Shown: positions 1-6,050, counted from the stretch's first letter. The stretch: 6,388 bases of DNA from Pseudomonadota bacterium (GCA_029556045.1 JAKQGS010000465.1:1-6388), one strand, 5' to 3'. Numbers and translations are program-made. Notes: a model not told the origin generated them from the letters alone.

Positions 1-681
1 GTGCACGCCATCATGGGGCCTAACGGCTCCGGTAAAAGCACCCTGTCCAAGGTGATTGCCGGTCATCCCGACTATACGGTCACCGGCGGTAGCATCAATT
101 ATGAGGTGAATTTTAAAGCGAAAAACCTCCTGGAAATGGCCGCTGATGAGCGGGCCCGCGAGGGTGTGTTTTTGGCCTTTCAATATCCCGTCGAGATTCC
201 GGGGGTTCCCAATACGGAGTTCCTGCGGGCGGCCTTCAATGCGATATGTCGCCAGCATGGTATTGAAGAAATGGACCCCTTGGATTTCAGCGAGTTTTTG
301 GCGGAAAAGGCCAAGATGCTGGATATCGATGACACCTTTCTGAACCGGCAGCTGAATGTAGATCTGTCCGGTGGCGAGAAAAAGCGAAACGAGATCCTGC
401 AGATGGCGGTGTTGTCACCCCGTCTGGCGGTGTTGGATGAAACCGATTCGGGTCTGGACGTGGACTCCTTGCGCATCGTGTCGGAGGGCGTCAATAAACT
501 GCGCCGCGACGACAATGCCATCATTCTGATCACCCATTATCAGCGTATTTTGAACTATATCGTGCCGGACTATGTGCATGTGCTTTACAACGGTCGCATT
601 ATCAAATCGGGCGACAAATCCCTAGCCCTGGAGATTGAAGCGCGGGGTTATGATTGGTTGATTCATGGAGAAGGCCACTGA
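1..681 (+). CDS. sufC: SufC, Fe-S cluster assembly ATPase (5' partial)
   Basis: SufC is the cytosolic ABC-type ATPase of the SufBCD scaffold; its ATP-driven dimerisation reshapes SufB and SufD so that a nascent Fe-S cluster can form. Seen over 226 residues: Walker A GPNGSGKST (residues 6-14), Q-loop Gln61 in AFQYPVEIPG, the signature LSGGEKKRNEI (122-132), Walker B ending in Asp146-Glu147 and followed by the SufC-typical TDSGLD, and H-loop His179 in ITHYQ. The LSGGEKKRN and DETDSGLD wording is characteristic of SufC rather than of transport ATPases. The frame opens at the first base with a GTG codon, but this falls in the conserved GEVHAIMGPNG stretch, so about 25-30 N-terminal residues lie outside the window and GTG is not the start. 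The stop is 2 nt before sufD. A sufB gene is expected immediately upstream, but it is not visible. Confidence 0.96.
   Translation: MHAIMGPNGSGKSTLSKVIAGHPDYTVTGGSINYEVNFKAKNLLEMAADERAREGVFLAFQYPVEIPGVPNTEFLRAAFNAICRQHGIEEMDPLDFSEFLAEKAKMLDIDDTFLNRQLNVDLSGGEKKRNEILQMAVLSPRLAVLDETDSGLDVDSLRIVSEGVNKLRRDDNAIILITHYQRILNYIVPDYVHVLYNGRIIKSGDKSLALEIEARGYDWLIHGEGH
667..674 (+). promoter_or_regulatory. ribosome binding site for sufD
   Basis: The purine-rich GGAGAAGG lies inside the last codons of sufC and ends 9 nt before the ATG at 684. It supports that ATG over the TTG at 654, which would add ten residues and overlap sufC by 28 nt. Confidence 0.6.
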
Positions 682-683
682 TT

Positions 684-1991
684 ATGCTGCAGCCTTTTCA
701 AAACGCTTACGAAAACTATCGGACGCGGGTTCCTGCGGCTGCCGCGTGGGTCCTGGCGCAGAGTCAGAAAGAGGACGAGCGTCTGACGGCTTCGGGGATG
801 CCCAACCGTCAGGACGAAGATTGGAAATACACCAGCCTGCGGAATCTGACGCAGGAAAACTATCATTGGGACATTTTTGGGGATGCCGCGCCGGAATCGC
901 TGATTGAGCGAACCAAAGTGGATGGGGCCATCAATCTTTACCTGGTGAATGGCGTTTTTTGCCCGGCTCTTTCTCAGCAGGCCGTCGGCGGTGTTAAAGT
1001 GATGGATCTGGCGGAAGCCCTTTTGCATCGCGGGGATGAACTGCGAGCTTTTTGGGATCAATTCAAGGGGACACCTTTGGATGATTGGCGTCCATTTGAA
1101 GCTCTGAATCGCGCCTTCACCCTGAATGGACTTTATTTAAACATCGCACCGAAGTCCGTGGTGGAGCCTCTGGTACACATCATTCATATTCAGGGGCCTC
1201 AGACCCATCCTTATGCGGTTTTTCCCCAGGTTCTTGTGGAAATGGGTGAATCGGCTCAGGCAACGATCATGGAAAGTTATGTGGGCACCGAGGATTCCCG
1301 TTACTTTATGAGTCCGGTCACCTGGATTCGGGGGCAGGGCAACAGTCACATCTCCTATACGCGGATGCAGCAGGAAAGCCGGCAGGCCAACCATATCGGG
1401 TCAGTGCGCATCAAAGCGGAGCGGGATGCCCGGGTGGTGACCTGTAACATCGCGCTGGGAAGCGCTCTGGGACGGTGTGATTATCATTGTGATATCGCCG
1501 GTTCGGGGGCACAGGTTGTGCTGGATGGCTTGTTCTATGCGGGTCAAGGTCAGGTCCTGGATAACCTGACGCATGTCCACCATCGAGTCCCCCATGCCGA
1601 TAGCCAACAGACCTACAAGGGTATCCTCAACGGCAGCGGTCGTGGTATTTTTACCGGCAAGATTAAAGTTTACAAAAACGCACAGCAGACGTCCGCATTG
1701 CAGGTCAACAAAAACCTGATGCTCAGCACCGAATCGGAGATCGATACCCGGCCGCAGCTGGAAATCGATGCCGATGATGTCAAATGCTCACACGGCACCG
1801 CCACCGGACGTTTGAACGATGACGAGTTATTTTACCTATTGAGTCGCGGTATTCCCCGGGCGGAAGCCGAGCATATGCTGACGCTGGCGTTCGTCAATGA
1901 AATTATCCTCAAGGTGGATCACCCGGGGGCCCAATCTTACGTGATGCGGGAAACGTCCGCGGTTTTGGAGCGCAATCGGCAAGGACATTAA
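684..1991 (+). CDS. sufD: SufD, Fe-S cluster assembly scaffold subunit
   Basis: SufD pairs with SufB and SufC to form the SufBC2D scaffold, in which the SufB-SufD interface hosts cluster assembly. The predicted protein is 435 residues, close to the usual 420-440. The N-terminal helical part carries the family motif GMPNRQDEDWKYTSLRNL (38-55). The C-terminal part is the beta-helical SufBD core, ending in KCSHGTATGRLNDDELFYL (367-385) and SRGIPRAEAEHML (387-399). Cys368 and His370 align by motif with E. coli SufD Cys358 and His360, the latter implicated at the SufB-SufD interface. It is SufD rather than SufB because of the EDWKYT N-terminus, the length and its place after sufC. The start at ATG 684 follows sufC by 2 nt, suggesting translational coupling. 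No frameshift or missing motif is seen. Confidence 0.95.
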   Translation: MLQPFQNAYENYRTRVPAAAAWVLAQSQKEDERLTASGMPNRQDEDWKYTSLRNLTQENYHWDIFGDAAPESLIERTKVDGAINLYLVNGVFCPALSQQAVGGVKVMDLAEALLHRGDELRAFWDQFKGTPLDDWRPFEALNRAFTLNGLYLNIAPKSVVEPLVHIIHIQGPQTHPYAVFPQVLVEMGESAQATIMESYVGTEDSRYFMSPVTWIRGQGNSHISYTRMQQESRQANHIGSVRIKAERDARVVTCNIALGSALGRCDYHCDIAGSGAQVVLDGLFYAGQGQVLDNLTHVHHRVPHADSQQTYKGILNGSGRGIFTGKIKVYKNAQQTSALQVNKNLMLSTESEIDTRPQLEIDADDVKCSHGTATGRLNDDELFYLLSRGIPRAEAEHMLTLAFVNEIILKVDHPGAQSYVMRETSAVLERNRQGH

Positions 1992-1994
1992 GGC

Positions 1995-2000
1995 AGGTGG
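1995..2000 (+). promoter_or_regulatory. ribosome binding site for sufS
   Basis: AGGTGG in the 15-nt sufD-sufS gap lies 6 nt before the ATG at 2007, an ordinary strong spacing. It fixes the sufS start. Confidence 0.55.
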
Positions 2001-2006
2001 CAGGCG

Positions 2007-3230
2007 ATGACCCTCGATTTTGAAAAAATTCGTGCTGACTTTCCCACCCTCACGCAGGAGGTGCATGGAAAGCCATTGGTGTATCTGGATAGCGCAGCCA
2101 CAGCCCTAAAACCTCGTTGTGTGGCGGATGTCATCTATCATCATTATCTGATGGGGGCATCGAACGTGCACCGTGGTGTGCACTATCTGAGCGAGCAGGC
2201 CACTGCTCAATTCGAGGCCGCGCGAGAAAAGGTGCGTGCGTTTATCAACGCTCGTGAAAACGCCGAAATCATTTTCACCTCCGGCACCACTGCCAGCATC
2301 AACCTTGTGGCACAGACCTGGGGACGGCAGAACATCCAAGCGGGTGATGAAATCCTGCTGAGCCATATCGAACATCATTCCAATATCGTACCCTGGCAGA
2401 TGCTGGCAGAGGAAAAAGGGGCAACCATCCGGGTGATCCCGATGCTGGAGGATGGTTCGCTGGATCTCTCCACCCTCGATCAGCTGGTTCATGAACGGAC
2501 CCGAATGGTGGCTGTCACGCAGGTGTCCAACTCTCTGGGTACTATCGTACCGGTGAAGGATATCCTGCGGAAAGCGCGGCAGTTTGGGGCCCTGATCCTG
2601 GTGGATGCAGCTCAGTCCATACCCCATATGAAAGTGGATGTGCAGGATCTGGATTGCGACTTTTTGGCATTTTCCGGCCATAAACTCTTTGCGGGCTGCG
2701 GTACCGGGGTGCTATATGGCAGGCGTCGGATTCTTGAAGGTATGCCACCGTGGATAGGTGGCGGTTCTATGATCCGGCAAGTCTCATTTGAAAAAACCAC
2801 GTTTGCGGGACTACCGGAACGCTTCGAGGGGGGAACACCCAATATCTCTGGTGTGATCAGCCTGGGTGCCGCCATCGATTATTTGAACGACATCGGCATG
2901 GAGAACATCACCTCCTACGAGGCGGATTTGTTAGCCTATGGAACGCGGGCCCTCAGCGACATCCCCGGCGTGCGATTGATCGGCACGTCGCCCCACAAAG
3001 CATCCATTTTGTCTTTTGTGATCGAAGGGGTTCATCCCCATGATGTGGGATCGCTGGTTGATCAGGAGGGGGTGGCCATCCGGACCGGTCACCATTGCAG
3101 CCAGCCGGTGATGCAGTTTTTTAAAGTTCCCGCTACAGCTCGCGCGTCGCTGTGTTTTTACAACACCCGTGCGGACATCGACCGGCTGGTGGCGGCCATT
3201 CATAGGGTGAGAGAGGTTTTTGGGTTATGA
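2007..3230 (+). CDS. sufS: SufS, PLP-dependent cysteine desulfurase
   Basis: This enzyme converts L-cysteine to L-alanine and leaves a persulfide on its own active-site cysteine, which supplies sulfur for Fe-S assembly in the cytosol. The 407-residue protein has the class V aminotransferase fold signatures: DSAATALKP (28-36), NVHRGVHYLS (53-62), SGTTASINL (92-100), His123 in SHIEHHSN, Asp200 and Gln203 in LVDAAQS, and PLP-binding Lys226 in FSGHKL. The catalytic Cys364 is in RTGHHCSQP (359-367), and Arg359 and Arg379 are also present. Lys226, Cys364, His123 and Arg379 fall at the same numbers as in E. coli SufS (406 residues), which strongly supports orthology and an intact active site. After the PLP lysine the sequence reads KLFAGCGTGVLYG, where KLYGPTGIGVLYG is usual. 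The stop overlaps the sufU start by 4 nt (ATGA). The following sufU makes SufU, not SufE, the likely sulfur acceptor. Confidence 0.97.
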   Translation: MTLDFEKIRADFPTLTQEVHGKPLVYLDSAATALKPRCVADVIYHHYLMGASNVHRGVHYLSEQATAQFEAAREKVRAFINARENAEIIFTSGTTASINLVAQTWGRQNIQAGDEILLSHIEHHSNIVPWQMLAEEKGATIRVIPMLEDGSLDLSTLDQLVHERTRMVAVTQVSNSLGTIVPVKDILRKARQFGALILVDAAQSIPHMKVDVQDLDCDFLAFSGHKLFAGCGTGVLYGRRRILEGMPPWIGGGSMIRQVSFEKTTFAGLPERFEGGTPNISGVISLGAAIDYLNDIGMENITSYEADLLAYGTRALSDIPGVRLIGTSPHKASILSFVIEGVHPHDVGSLVDQEGVAIRTGHHCSQPVMQFFKVPATARASLCFYNTRADIDRLVAAIHRVREVFGL

Positions 3231-3679
3231 GTCAACGGGACGATCTTTATCAGCAGGTCATTCTGGAGCACAATAAGAAACCCCGCAACTACGGGGAGCT
3301 GCAGCCGCATTCTCACAGCGCTGAAGGATTTAATCCCCTTTGTGGTGATCATCTGTGGGTCTATCTCAATATCGGTGGCGATGGCAAAATCGAAGGGCTA
3401 ACCTTCAAGGGGGATGGTTGCGCCATCAGCAAAGCATCCGCTTCACTGATGACCACGGCTTTGATCGGCAAAAGCCGCGAGGAGGCCCACCAGGTCATCG
3501 AAGAATTCGGACGTTTGGTGAAGGGCCAGCTCAATCCCGAGACAGAGCCCAACCAACTGGGGAAGCTCAAGATCTTTTCCGGCATTTGGAAGTACCCTTC
3601 ACGGGTCAAGTGCGCCATCCTAGCCTGGCATGCCGTAAAGGGAGCGATGGATCAACAAGCTAGTGTCTCGACAGAATGA
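3227..3679 (+). CDS. sufU: SufU, zinc-binding sulfur-transfer protein (IscU-like)
   Basis: SufU is the zinc-dependent sulfurtransferase partner of SufS; it was earlier described as a scaffold because of its IscU fold. The 150-residue protein has the expected ligands Cys39 and Asp41 (PLCGD), Cys65 (GDGCAISKASASLMT) and Cys129 (SRVKCAILAWHA). These correspond by motif to B. subtilis SufU Cys41, Asp43, Cys66 and Cys128. Sixty-four residues separate the second and third cysteines, roughly 20 more than in IscU, and the IscU LPPVK chaperone-recognition motif is absent; both mark SufU rather than IscU. The N-terminus DDLYQQVILEHNKKPRNYG is typical. The start ATG overlaps the sufS stop as ATGA, with GAGAGG at 3211-3216 as ribosome binding site. 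No SufE is visible in the window, consistent with a SufS-SufU pair. Confidence 0.95.
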   Translation: MSQRDDLYQQVILEHNKKPRNYGELQPHSHSAEGFNPLCGDHLWVYLNIGGDGKIEGLTFKGDGCAISKASASLMTTALIGKSREEAHQVIEEFGRLVKGQLNPETEPNQLGKLKIFSGIWKYPSRVKCAILAWHAVKGAMDQQASVSTE

Positions 3680-3690
3680 TCGCCCGGAGA

Positions 3691-3697
3691 AAGGAAG
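3691..3697 (+). promoter_or_regulatory. ribosome binding site deciding the nfu start
   Basis: AAGGAAG lies 5 nt before the in-frame GTG at 3703. The alternative ATG at 3676 overlaps the sufU stop as ATGA and would add nine residues (MIARRKEAD) that do not look like the start of an Nfu_N domain. The purine tract is itself inside the sequence that longer start would translate. Confidence 0.6.
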
Positions 3698-3702
3698 CTG
3701 AC

Positions 3703-4248
3703 GTGGACGTAAAAATTCTGATTCAAAGAACGCCCAATCCCTATGCTCGCAAGTTTATCGTGAACCATGACGTCAAAACGGATGGTAAAATCACTTTTAA
3801 CGACGCCAATGAGTGCCGTCATGTGCCGCTGGCCCTGGCATTGATCAGTCTACCTTCCGTCAGTCAGGTGCACTTTTTTGAGAACGTCATCACGGTGACC
3901 CAAAATGGCCAAAATGATTGGGAGTTACTTGAGGGTATGGTCAAGGAAGTCATTGTTTCGCTTTTTCCTCAGCATAACCCGGCTTTCGTTTCCGCTGAGG
4001 AGGTCCGCCGTCAGACATTGTCTCCAGAACTGAAGCAGATTGAAGAAATTCTTGACAATTCAATCCGCCCTTTTTTGCAGGGTGATGGGGGGGACCTGGA
4101 GGTCTTGTCGCTGCGCGACAATCAGCTGACAATTCGCTATGAAGGGGCCTGCGGAACCTGCCCGTCTTCGGCGGGGGCGACCCTGGAGGCCATTGAAAGT
4201 ATTTTGCGGGATGAGTTTGATCCGGAAATCACCGTTGTTCCGATGTAG
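3703..4248 (+). CDS. Nfu-family Fe-S carrier (Nfu_N plus NifU C-terminal domain)
   Basis: Nfu proteins carry Fe-S clusters from the assembly scaffold to client enzymes. From the GTG at 3703 the protein has 181 residues. Residues 4-92 form an Nfu_N-like domain, recognised by IQRTPNPYARKFIV (7-20) and by VSQVHFFENVITVTQ (53-67), which resembles the mitochondrial NFU1 N-terminus. Residues 112-180 form a NifU C-terminal domain with IRPFLQGDGGDLEVL (121-135) and GACGTCPSS (148-156). Cys150 and Cys153 are the CxxC pair that holds a cluster at a dimer interface in this family. The two-domain order matches eukaryotic NFU1 and some bacterial Nfu proteins, and differs from E. coli NfuA, whose N-terminal domain is A-type-like. 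Its place as last gene of the operon, 23 nt after sufU, fits a delivery role. The longer ATG start at 3676 is possible but less likely. Confidence 0.9.
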   Translation: MDVKILIQRTPNPYARKFIVNHDVKTDGKITFNDANECRHVPLALALISLPSVSQVHFFENVITVTQNGQNDWELLEGMVKEVIVSLFPQHNPAFVSAEEVRRQTLSPELKQIEEILDNSIRPFLQGDGGDLEVLSLRDNQLTIRYEGACGTCPSSAGATLEAIESILRDEFDPEITVVPM

Positions 4249-4301
4249 TTTCTAATCTTCACGAACCTATAGCGACGTATCATTTTTCGCATATATGAAC
4301 T

Positions 4302-4320
4302 GATATTAATTCTCATTCAG
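4302..4320. promoter_or_regulatory. weak Fur-box-like sequence
   Basis: GATATTAATTCTCATTCAG matches the 19-bp Fur consensus GATAATGATAATCATTATC at 12 positions by direct comparison, with the best agreement in the TCATT portion. It lies upstream of the HTH-PAS gene and downstream of the suf operon. AT-rich DNA gives such partial matches by chance, so this is only a candidate. Confidence 0.15.
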
Positions 4321-4386
4321 GCATACGACATGAAACGAGTTGCCTTTGTGGTATGCTCACGCTATCACGAGGCTCCTAGCTTCATT

Positions 4387-4390
4387 GAGG
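4387..4390 (+). promoter_or_regulatory. ribosome binding site for the HTH-PAS regulator
   Basis: GAGG (within TTGAGGTTG) lies 9 nt before the ATG at 4400. This supports that start over the in-frame TTG at 4340, whose extra 20 residues have no similarity to an HTH domain start. Confidence 0.5.
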
Positions 4391-4399
4391 TTGATATCC

Positions 4400-4996
4400 A
4401 TGTTGGCATTCCAAAAAATTGTCGCGCAAAACATACGGTATTTCCGCAAGAAAAAGTTTCTGACCCAAAGCGAAATGGCGGAACGTTCAGAAGTGAACTA
4501 TCGGCATCTGCAAAAGATCGAAGCCGGAACCCCTGATATCCGCGTTGGCACGGTCTGGAAAATGGCGGAGACACTGGATGTGCCGTCCTGTTACATGCTG
4601 AAATGGCCCGCGGATTTTCATGATTTGCGCAGCATTGGTATACACTGCTGCCGTGAGCTTTTGGATGTCTTACCCATGGGGCTGTTTGTCCTCGATACAT
4701 CGCATTTGGTGCGGTATGTGAATCCGTACATGGCTAAACGATTTGGCGTGGAGCAAAAGAGTTTTGTCGGTATACCGCTTTCCAATATTCTGGCAAACGC
4801 CGGGCAGGTGGAGCAGATGCAACAGGCCATCACCCTCGTGCAGTCAACGAGCCTTTTGCAGAGGACTATGGAGTTTGGCCTGGTTTTTGGTCAATCGCCG
4901 GAGCTTCAGGGCCGTCTGGTCAGTCTATCCACGATCTATGATGACAAGTCCGGCGCCCTGAGTGGGTATCTTGCCGTGGTTGTTCTGCAAAATTAG
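4400..4996 (+). CDS. XRE-family HTH transcriptional regulator with PAS domain
   Basis: This is a predicted cytosolic DNA-binding sensor of 198 residues. Residues 9-61 form a Cro/C1-type helix-turn-helix, with NIRYFRKKKFLTQSEMAERS leading into YRHLQKIEAGTPDIRVGTVWKMAETLDV; the TQSEMAERS...LQKIEAG pattern is the classic XRE signature. Residues 84-197 look like a PAS domain, with LLDVLPMGLFVLDTSHLVRYVN, the following RFGVEQKSFVGIPLSNIL, and a closing strand GYLAVVVLQ. No kinase, GGDEF or receiver domain follows, so the PAS part probably senses a ligand, cofactor or redox state, or mediates dimerisation. Cysteines 64, 83 and 84 cluster at the HTH-PAS junction. The gene follows the suf operon on the same strand after 151 nt and converges on the LysR gene. 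The target genes and signal cannot be read from the sequence. Confidence 0.85.
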   Translation: MLAFQKIVAQNIRYFRKKKFLTQSEMAERSEVNYRHLQKIEAGTPDIRVGTVWKMAETLDVPSCYMLKWPADFHDLRSIGIHCCRELLDVLPMGLFVLDTSHLVRYVNPYMAKRFGVEQKSFVGIPLSNILANAGQVEQMQQAITLVQSTSLLQRTMEFGLVFGQSPELQGRLVSLSTIYDDKSGALSGYLAVVVLQN

Positions 4997-5037
4997 AAAC
5001 CCTCGTGCGCCCTGCTCTTTCGATTATCAGACGACGT
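4997..5037. other. short convergent intergenic gap
   Basis: These 41 nt separate the HTH-PAS stop codon from the LysR stop codon. I see only short symmetric pieces (AAACC/GGTTT 39 nt apart, and AGACG-A-CGTCT at 5029-5039) and no T-tailed hairpin. A bidirectional terminator cannot be supported. Confidence 0.4.
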
Positions 5038-5910
5038 CTAGGTTTTGGACACCCCAGCCAAAAAAGCTTTTGAACTCTCGCCAATGGTCTCGGTATTGCG
5101 TCCGTAAACCACCGGATGATAAGAATGGGTTTCCGCCCCCTCCCACCGAACCACCTTGAACTCACCGGCTTTTAACTCATCCCGGATGAGATACTCCGGC
5201 ATCCAACCATAGCCGATGGCTTTGGCCAAAAGCATTTTTTTGGACTGAAAATCGCTCAGATGAAATGTCGACTCCTTGTCAAGAACAGCGGTGCTCATCT
5301 GCAGCCGTTGATCCGATCCCCGGACCGTCAGGAACGTATGACTTTGGAGATCACGGATGGAGGCGGCCTTGTTTTTTTGCGATAGCGGGTGATTGCGATG
5401 CGCTACCAGCAGCGATTGGATCGGCTTTAACCGCGCTATCACTGGGTAGGATTGCTGGGGTTGTAAAATACTGATCATGAGGTTGGCACCATTGGATTGA
5501 AAACGCTCCTCCACCTCGCCGAGATAGGCTCCAAACAGGGAAATTTTTGTGTCGGGGGAAGCCTCCCGCACTTGCAGGATACCGCTCATGATCTGTGCCA
5601 TGGGATAGAGGCCGTCATAAACGATCTGAAGAAACGGTTCGTAGCCGGTTTTGGCCACCTTACAAAGCTCGTTTAACTCGTCCTCTGCCCGCAGGAGTTT
5701 TTGGCATTGCAGCCAGATGCGTTTACCGATGGGAGTCAGACTGGTCCGGTAGCCGCTGCGGTCAAAAAGCTGCAGTCCCGTGGCATCCTCCAGGGTCTTG
5801 ATCAGGTAGATCAGGGAGGTATGGCCTTTATTCAAGGATTGAGCGGCCTTGGATAGGGAACCGTGGCGGGCAACCGCATCGATGGCGCGGGCTTGTTCCA
5901 AGGTGATCAT
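5038..5910 (-). CDS. LysR-type transcriptional regulator
   Basis: The predicted protein has 290 residues, the usual LysR size. The N-terminal winged HTH occupies residues 1-60: MITLEQARAIDAVARHGSLS, KAAQSLNKGHTSLIYLIKTL, then LEDATGLQLFDRSGYRTSLTPIG; the SLSKAAQSLN and LFDRS...LTPIG parts are diagnostic. A linker helix follows, and residues 88-288 form a periplasmic-binding-protein-like effector domain, seen in QIVYDGLYPMAQIMSGI, a second-lobe segment around LLVAHRNHPLS, and TFLTVRGSD. I chose ATG at 5910 because an AAAGGA ribosome site lies 10 nt upstream and family members start at this point; the ATG at 5949 would add 13 residues running into promoter DNA. LysR regulators often control a divergent neighbour, here the dioxygenase gene, so a role in aromatic or tyrosine catabolism is inferred. 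The inducer is unknown. Confidence 0.92.
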   Translation of the reverse strand: MITLEQARAIDAVARHGSLSKAAQSLNKGHTSLIYLIKTLEDATGLQLFDRSGYRTSLTPIGKRIWLQCQKLLRAEDELNELCKVAKTGYEPFLQIVYDGLYPMAQIMSGILQVREASPDTKISLFGAYLGEVEERFQSNGANLMISILQPQQSYPVIARLKPIQSLLVAHRNHPLSQKNKAASIRDLQSHTFLTVRGSDQRLQMSTAVLDKESTFHLSDFQSKKMLLAKAIGYGWMPEYLIRDELKAGEFKVVRWEGAETHSYHPVVYGRNTETIGESSKAFLAGVSKT

Positions 5911-5920
5911 AGGGCGAATT

Positions 5921-5926
5921 TCCTTT
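5921..5926 (-). promoter_or_regulatory. ribosome binding site for the LysR gene
   Basis: Read on the minus strand, AAAGGA follows an A run and lies 10 nt before the ATG at 5910. It supports the shorter start of the LysR gene. Confidence 0.5.
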
Positions 5927-5938
5927 TTTTTGCATCTG

Positions 5939-5968
5939 CTTATAGTCAATCTATGTCAAGTAAATCAA
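5939..5968 (-). promoter_or_regulatory. candidate promoter of the LysR gene
   Basis: On the minus strand TTGATT (5968-5963, four of six to TTGACA) and TATAAG (5944-5939, five of six to TATAAT) are 18 nt apart. Transcription would begin shortly before the ribosome site. The spacer contains one arm of the inverted repeat at 5953-5964, so a protein bound there would be expected to affect this promoter, consistent with LysR autoregulation. This is sequence inspection only. Confidence 0.35.
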
Positions 5969-6004
5969 CAGTGAATATAAGAAATATGTTATTTTATTTG
6001 ACAT
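5953..6004. repeat. inverted repeat in the divergent lysR-dioxygenase intergenic region
   Basis: ATGTCAAGTAAA (5953-5964) and TTTATTTGACAT (5993-6004) are reverse complements at 11 of 12 positions, separated by 28 nt of AT-rich DNA; corresponding bases are about 40 bp apart. Each arm reads TTGACA outward, toward the LysR gene on one side and the dioxygenase gene on the other. The best interpretation is a two-site operator for the LysR protein. The alternative is a pair of divergent -35 elements, though neither has a good -10 at the normal 16-18 nt distance. Confidence 0.55.
5998..6003 (+). promoter_or_regulatory. -35-like hexamer upstream of the dioxygenase gene
   Basis: TTGACA is a perfect -35 consensus 61 nt upstream of the start codon. 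The DNA at a 17-nt spacing (TCAAGA, 6021-6026) is a poor -10, and the nearer GATAAA (6014-6019) is only 10 nt away. A weak core promoter that needs an activator such as the divergent LysR protein would fit, but the hexamer may simply be part of the operator. Confidence 0.25.
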
Positions 6005-6050
6005 TAATATGCCGATAAACTCAAGAGGAAAGCACAGGAAATGCCACAAA

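Larger units (their letters stand above)
4249..4399 (+). other. intergenic region after the suf operon
   Basis: These 151 nt between nfu and the HTH-PAS gene are AT-rich from about 4249 to 4330 and more GC-balanced after that. I see no GC-rich stem followed by a T run, so no clear intrinsic terminator ends the suf operon; the best stem is only GCGA/TCGC around 4273-4289. A promoter for the downstream regulator may lie near 4280-4310, where TATTAA at 4304-4309 is a weak -10-like hexamer without a good -35. A short open frame starting at 4330 is read through into the HTH-PAS gene in another frame and is not supported. Confidence 0.5.

Noticed and set aside
1..3. GTG as a genuine start codon of sufC
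   Set aside because: It encodes the Val of the conserved VHAIMGPNG stretch just before Walker A. SufC needs about 25-30 residues upstream of this, so the gene is simply cut by the window edge.
654..683. TTG at 654 as the sufD start
   Set aside because: It overlaps sufC by 28 nt and adds residues not seen in the family. ATG at 684 has a good ribosome site and gives the normal N-terminus.
2106..2681. Long minus-strand open frame opposite sufS
   Set aside because: It is a shadow of a highly conserved gene. The His- and Arg-rich translation shows no family signature.
4330..4536. Small open frame of 68 codons beginning ATGAAACGAG
   Set aside because: More than half of it overlaps the HTH domain of the XRE-PAS gene in another frame, and the translation shows no recognisable motif or ribosome site.
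5029..5039. Palindrome AGACG-A-CGTCT at the end of the LysR gene
   Set aside because: With a single-base centre it cannot fold into a hairpin and has no T run. It is too short to stand out from chance.
4997..5045. AAACC/GGTTT pair flanking the convergent gap as a bidirectional terminator
   Set aside because: A 5-bp stem with a 39-nt loop is not a credible terminator.
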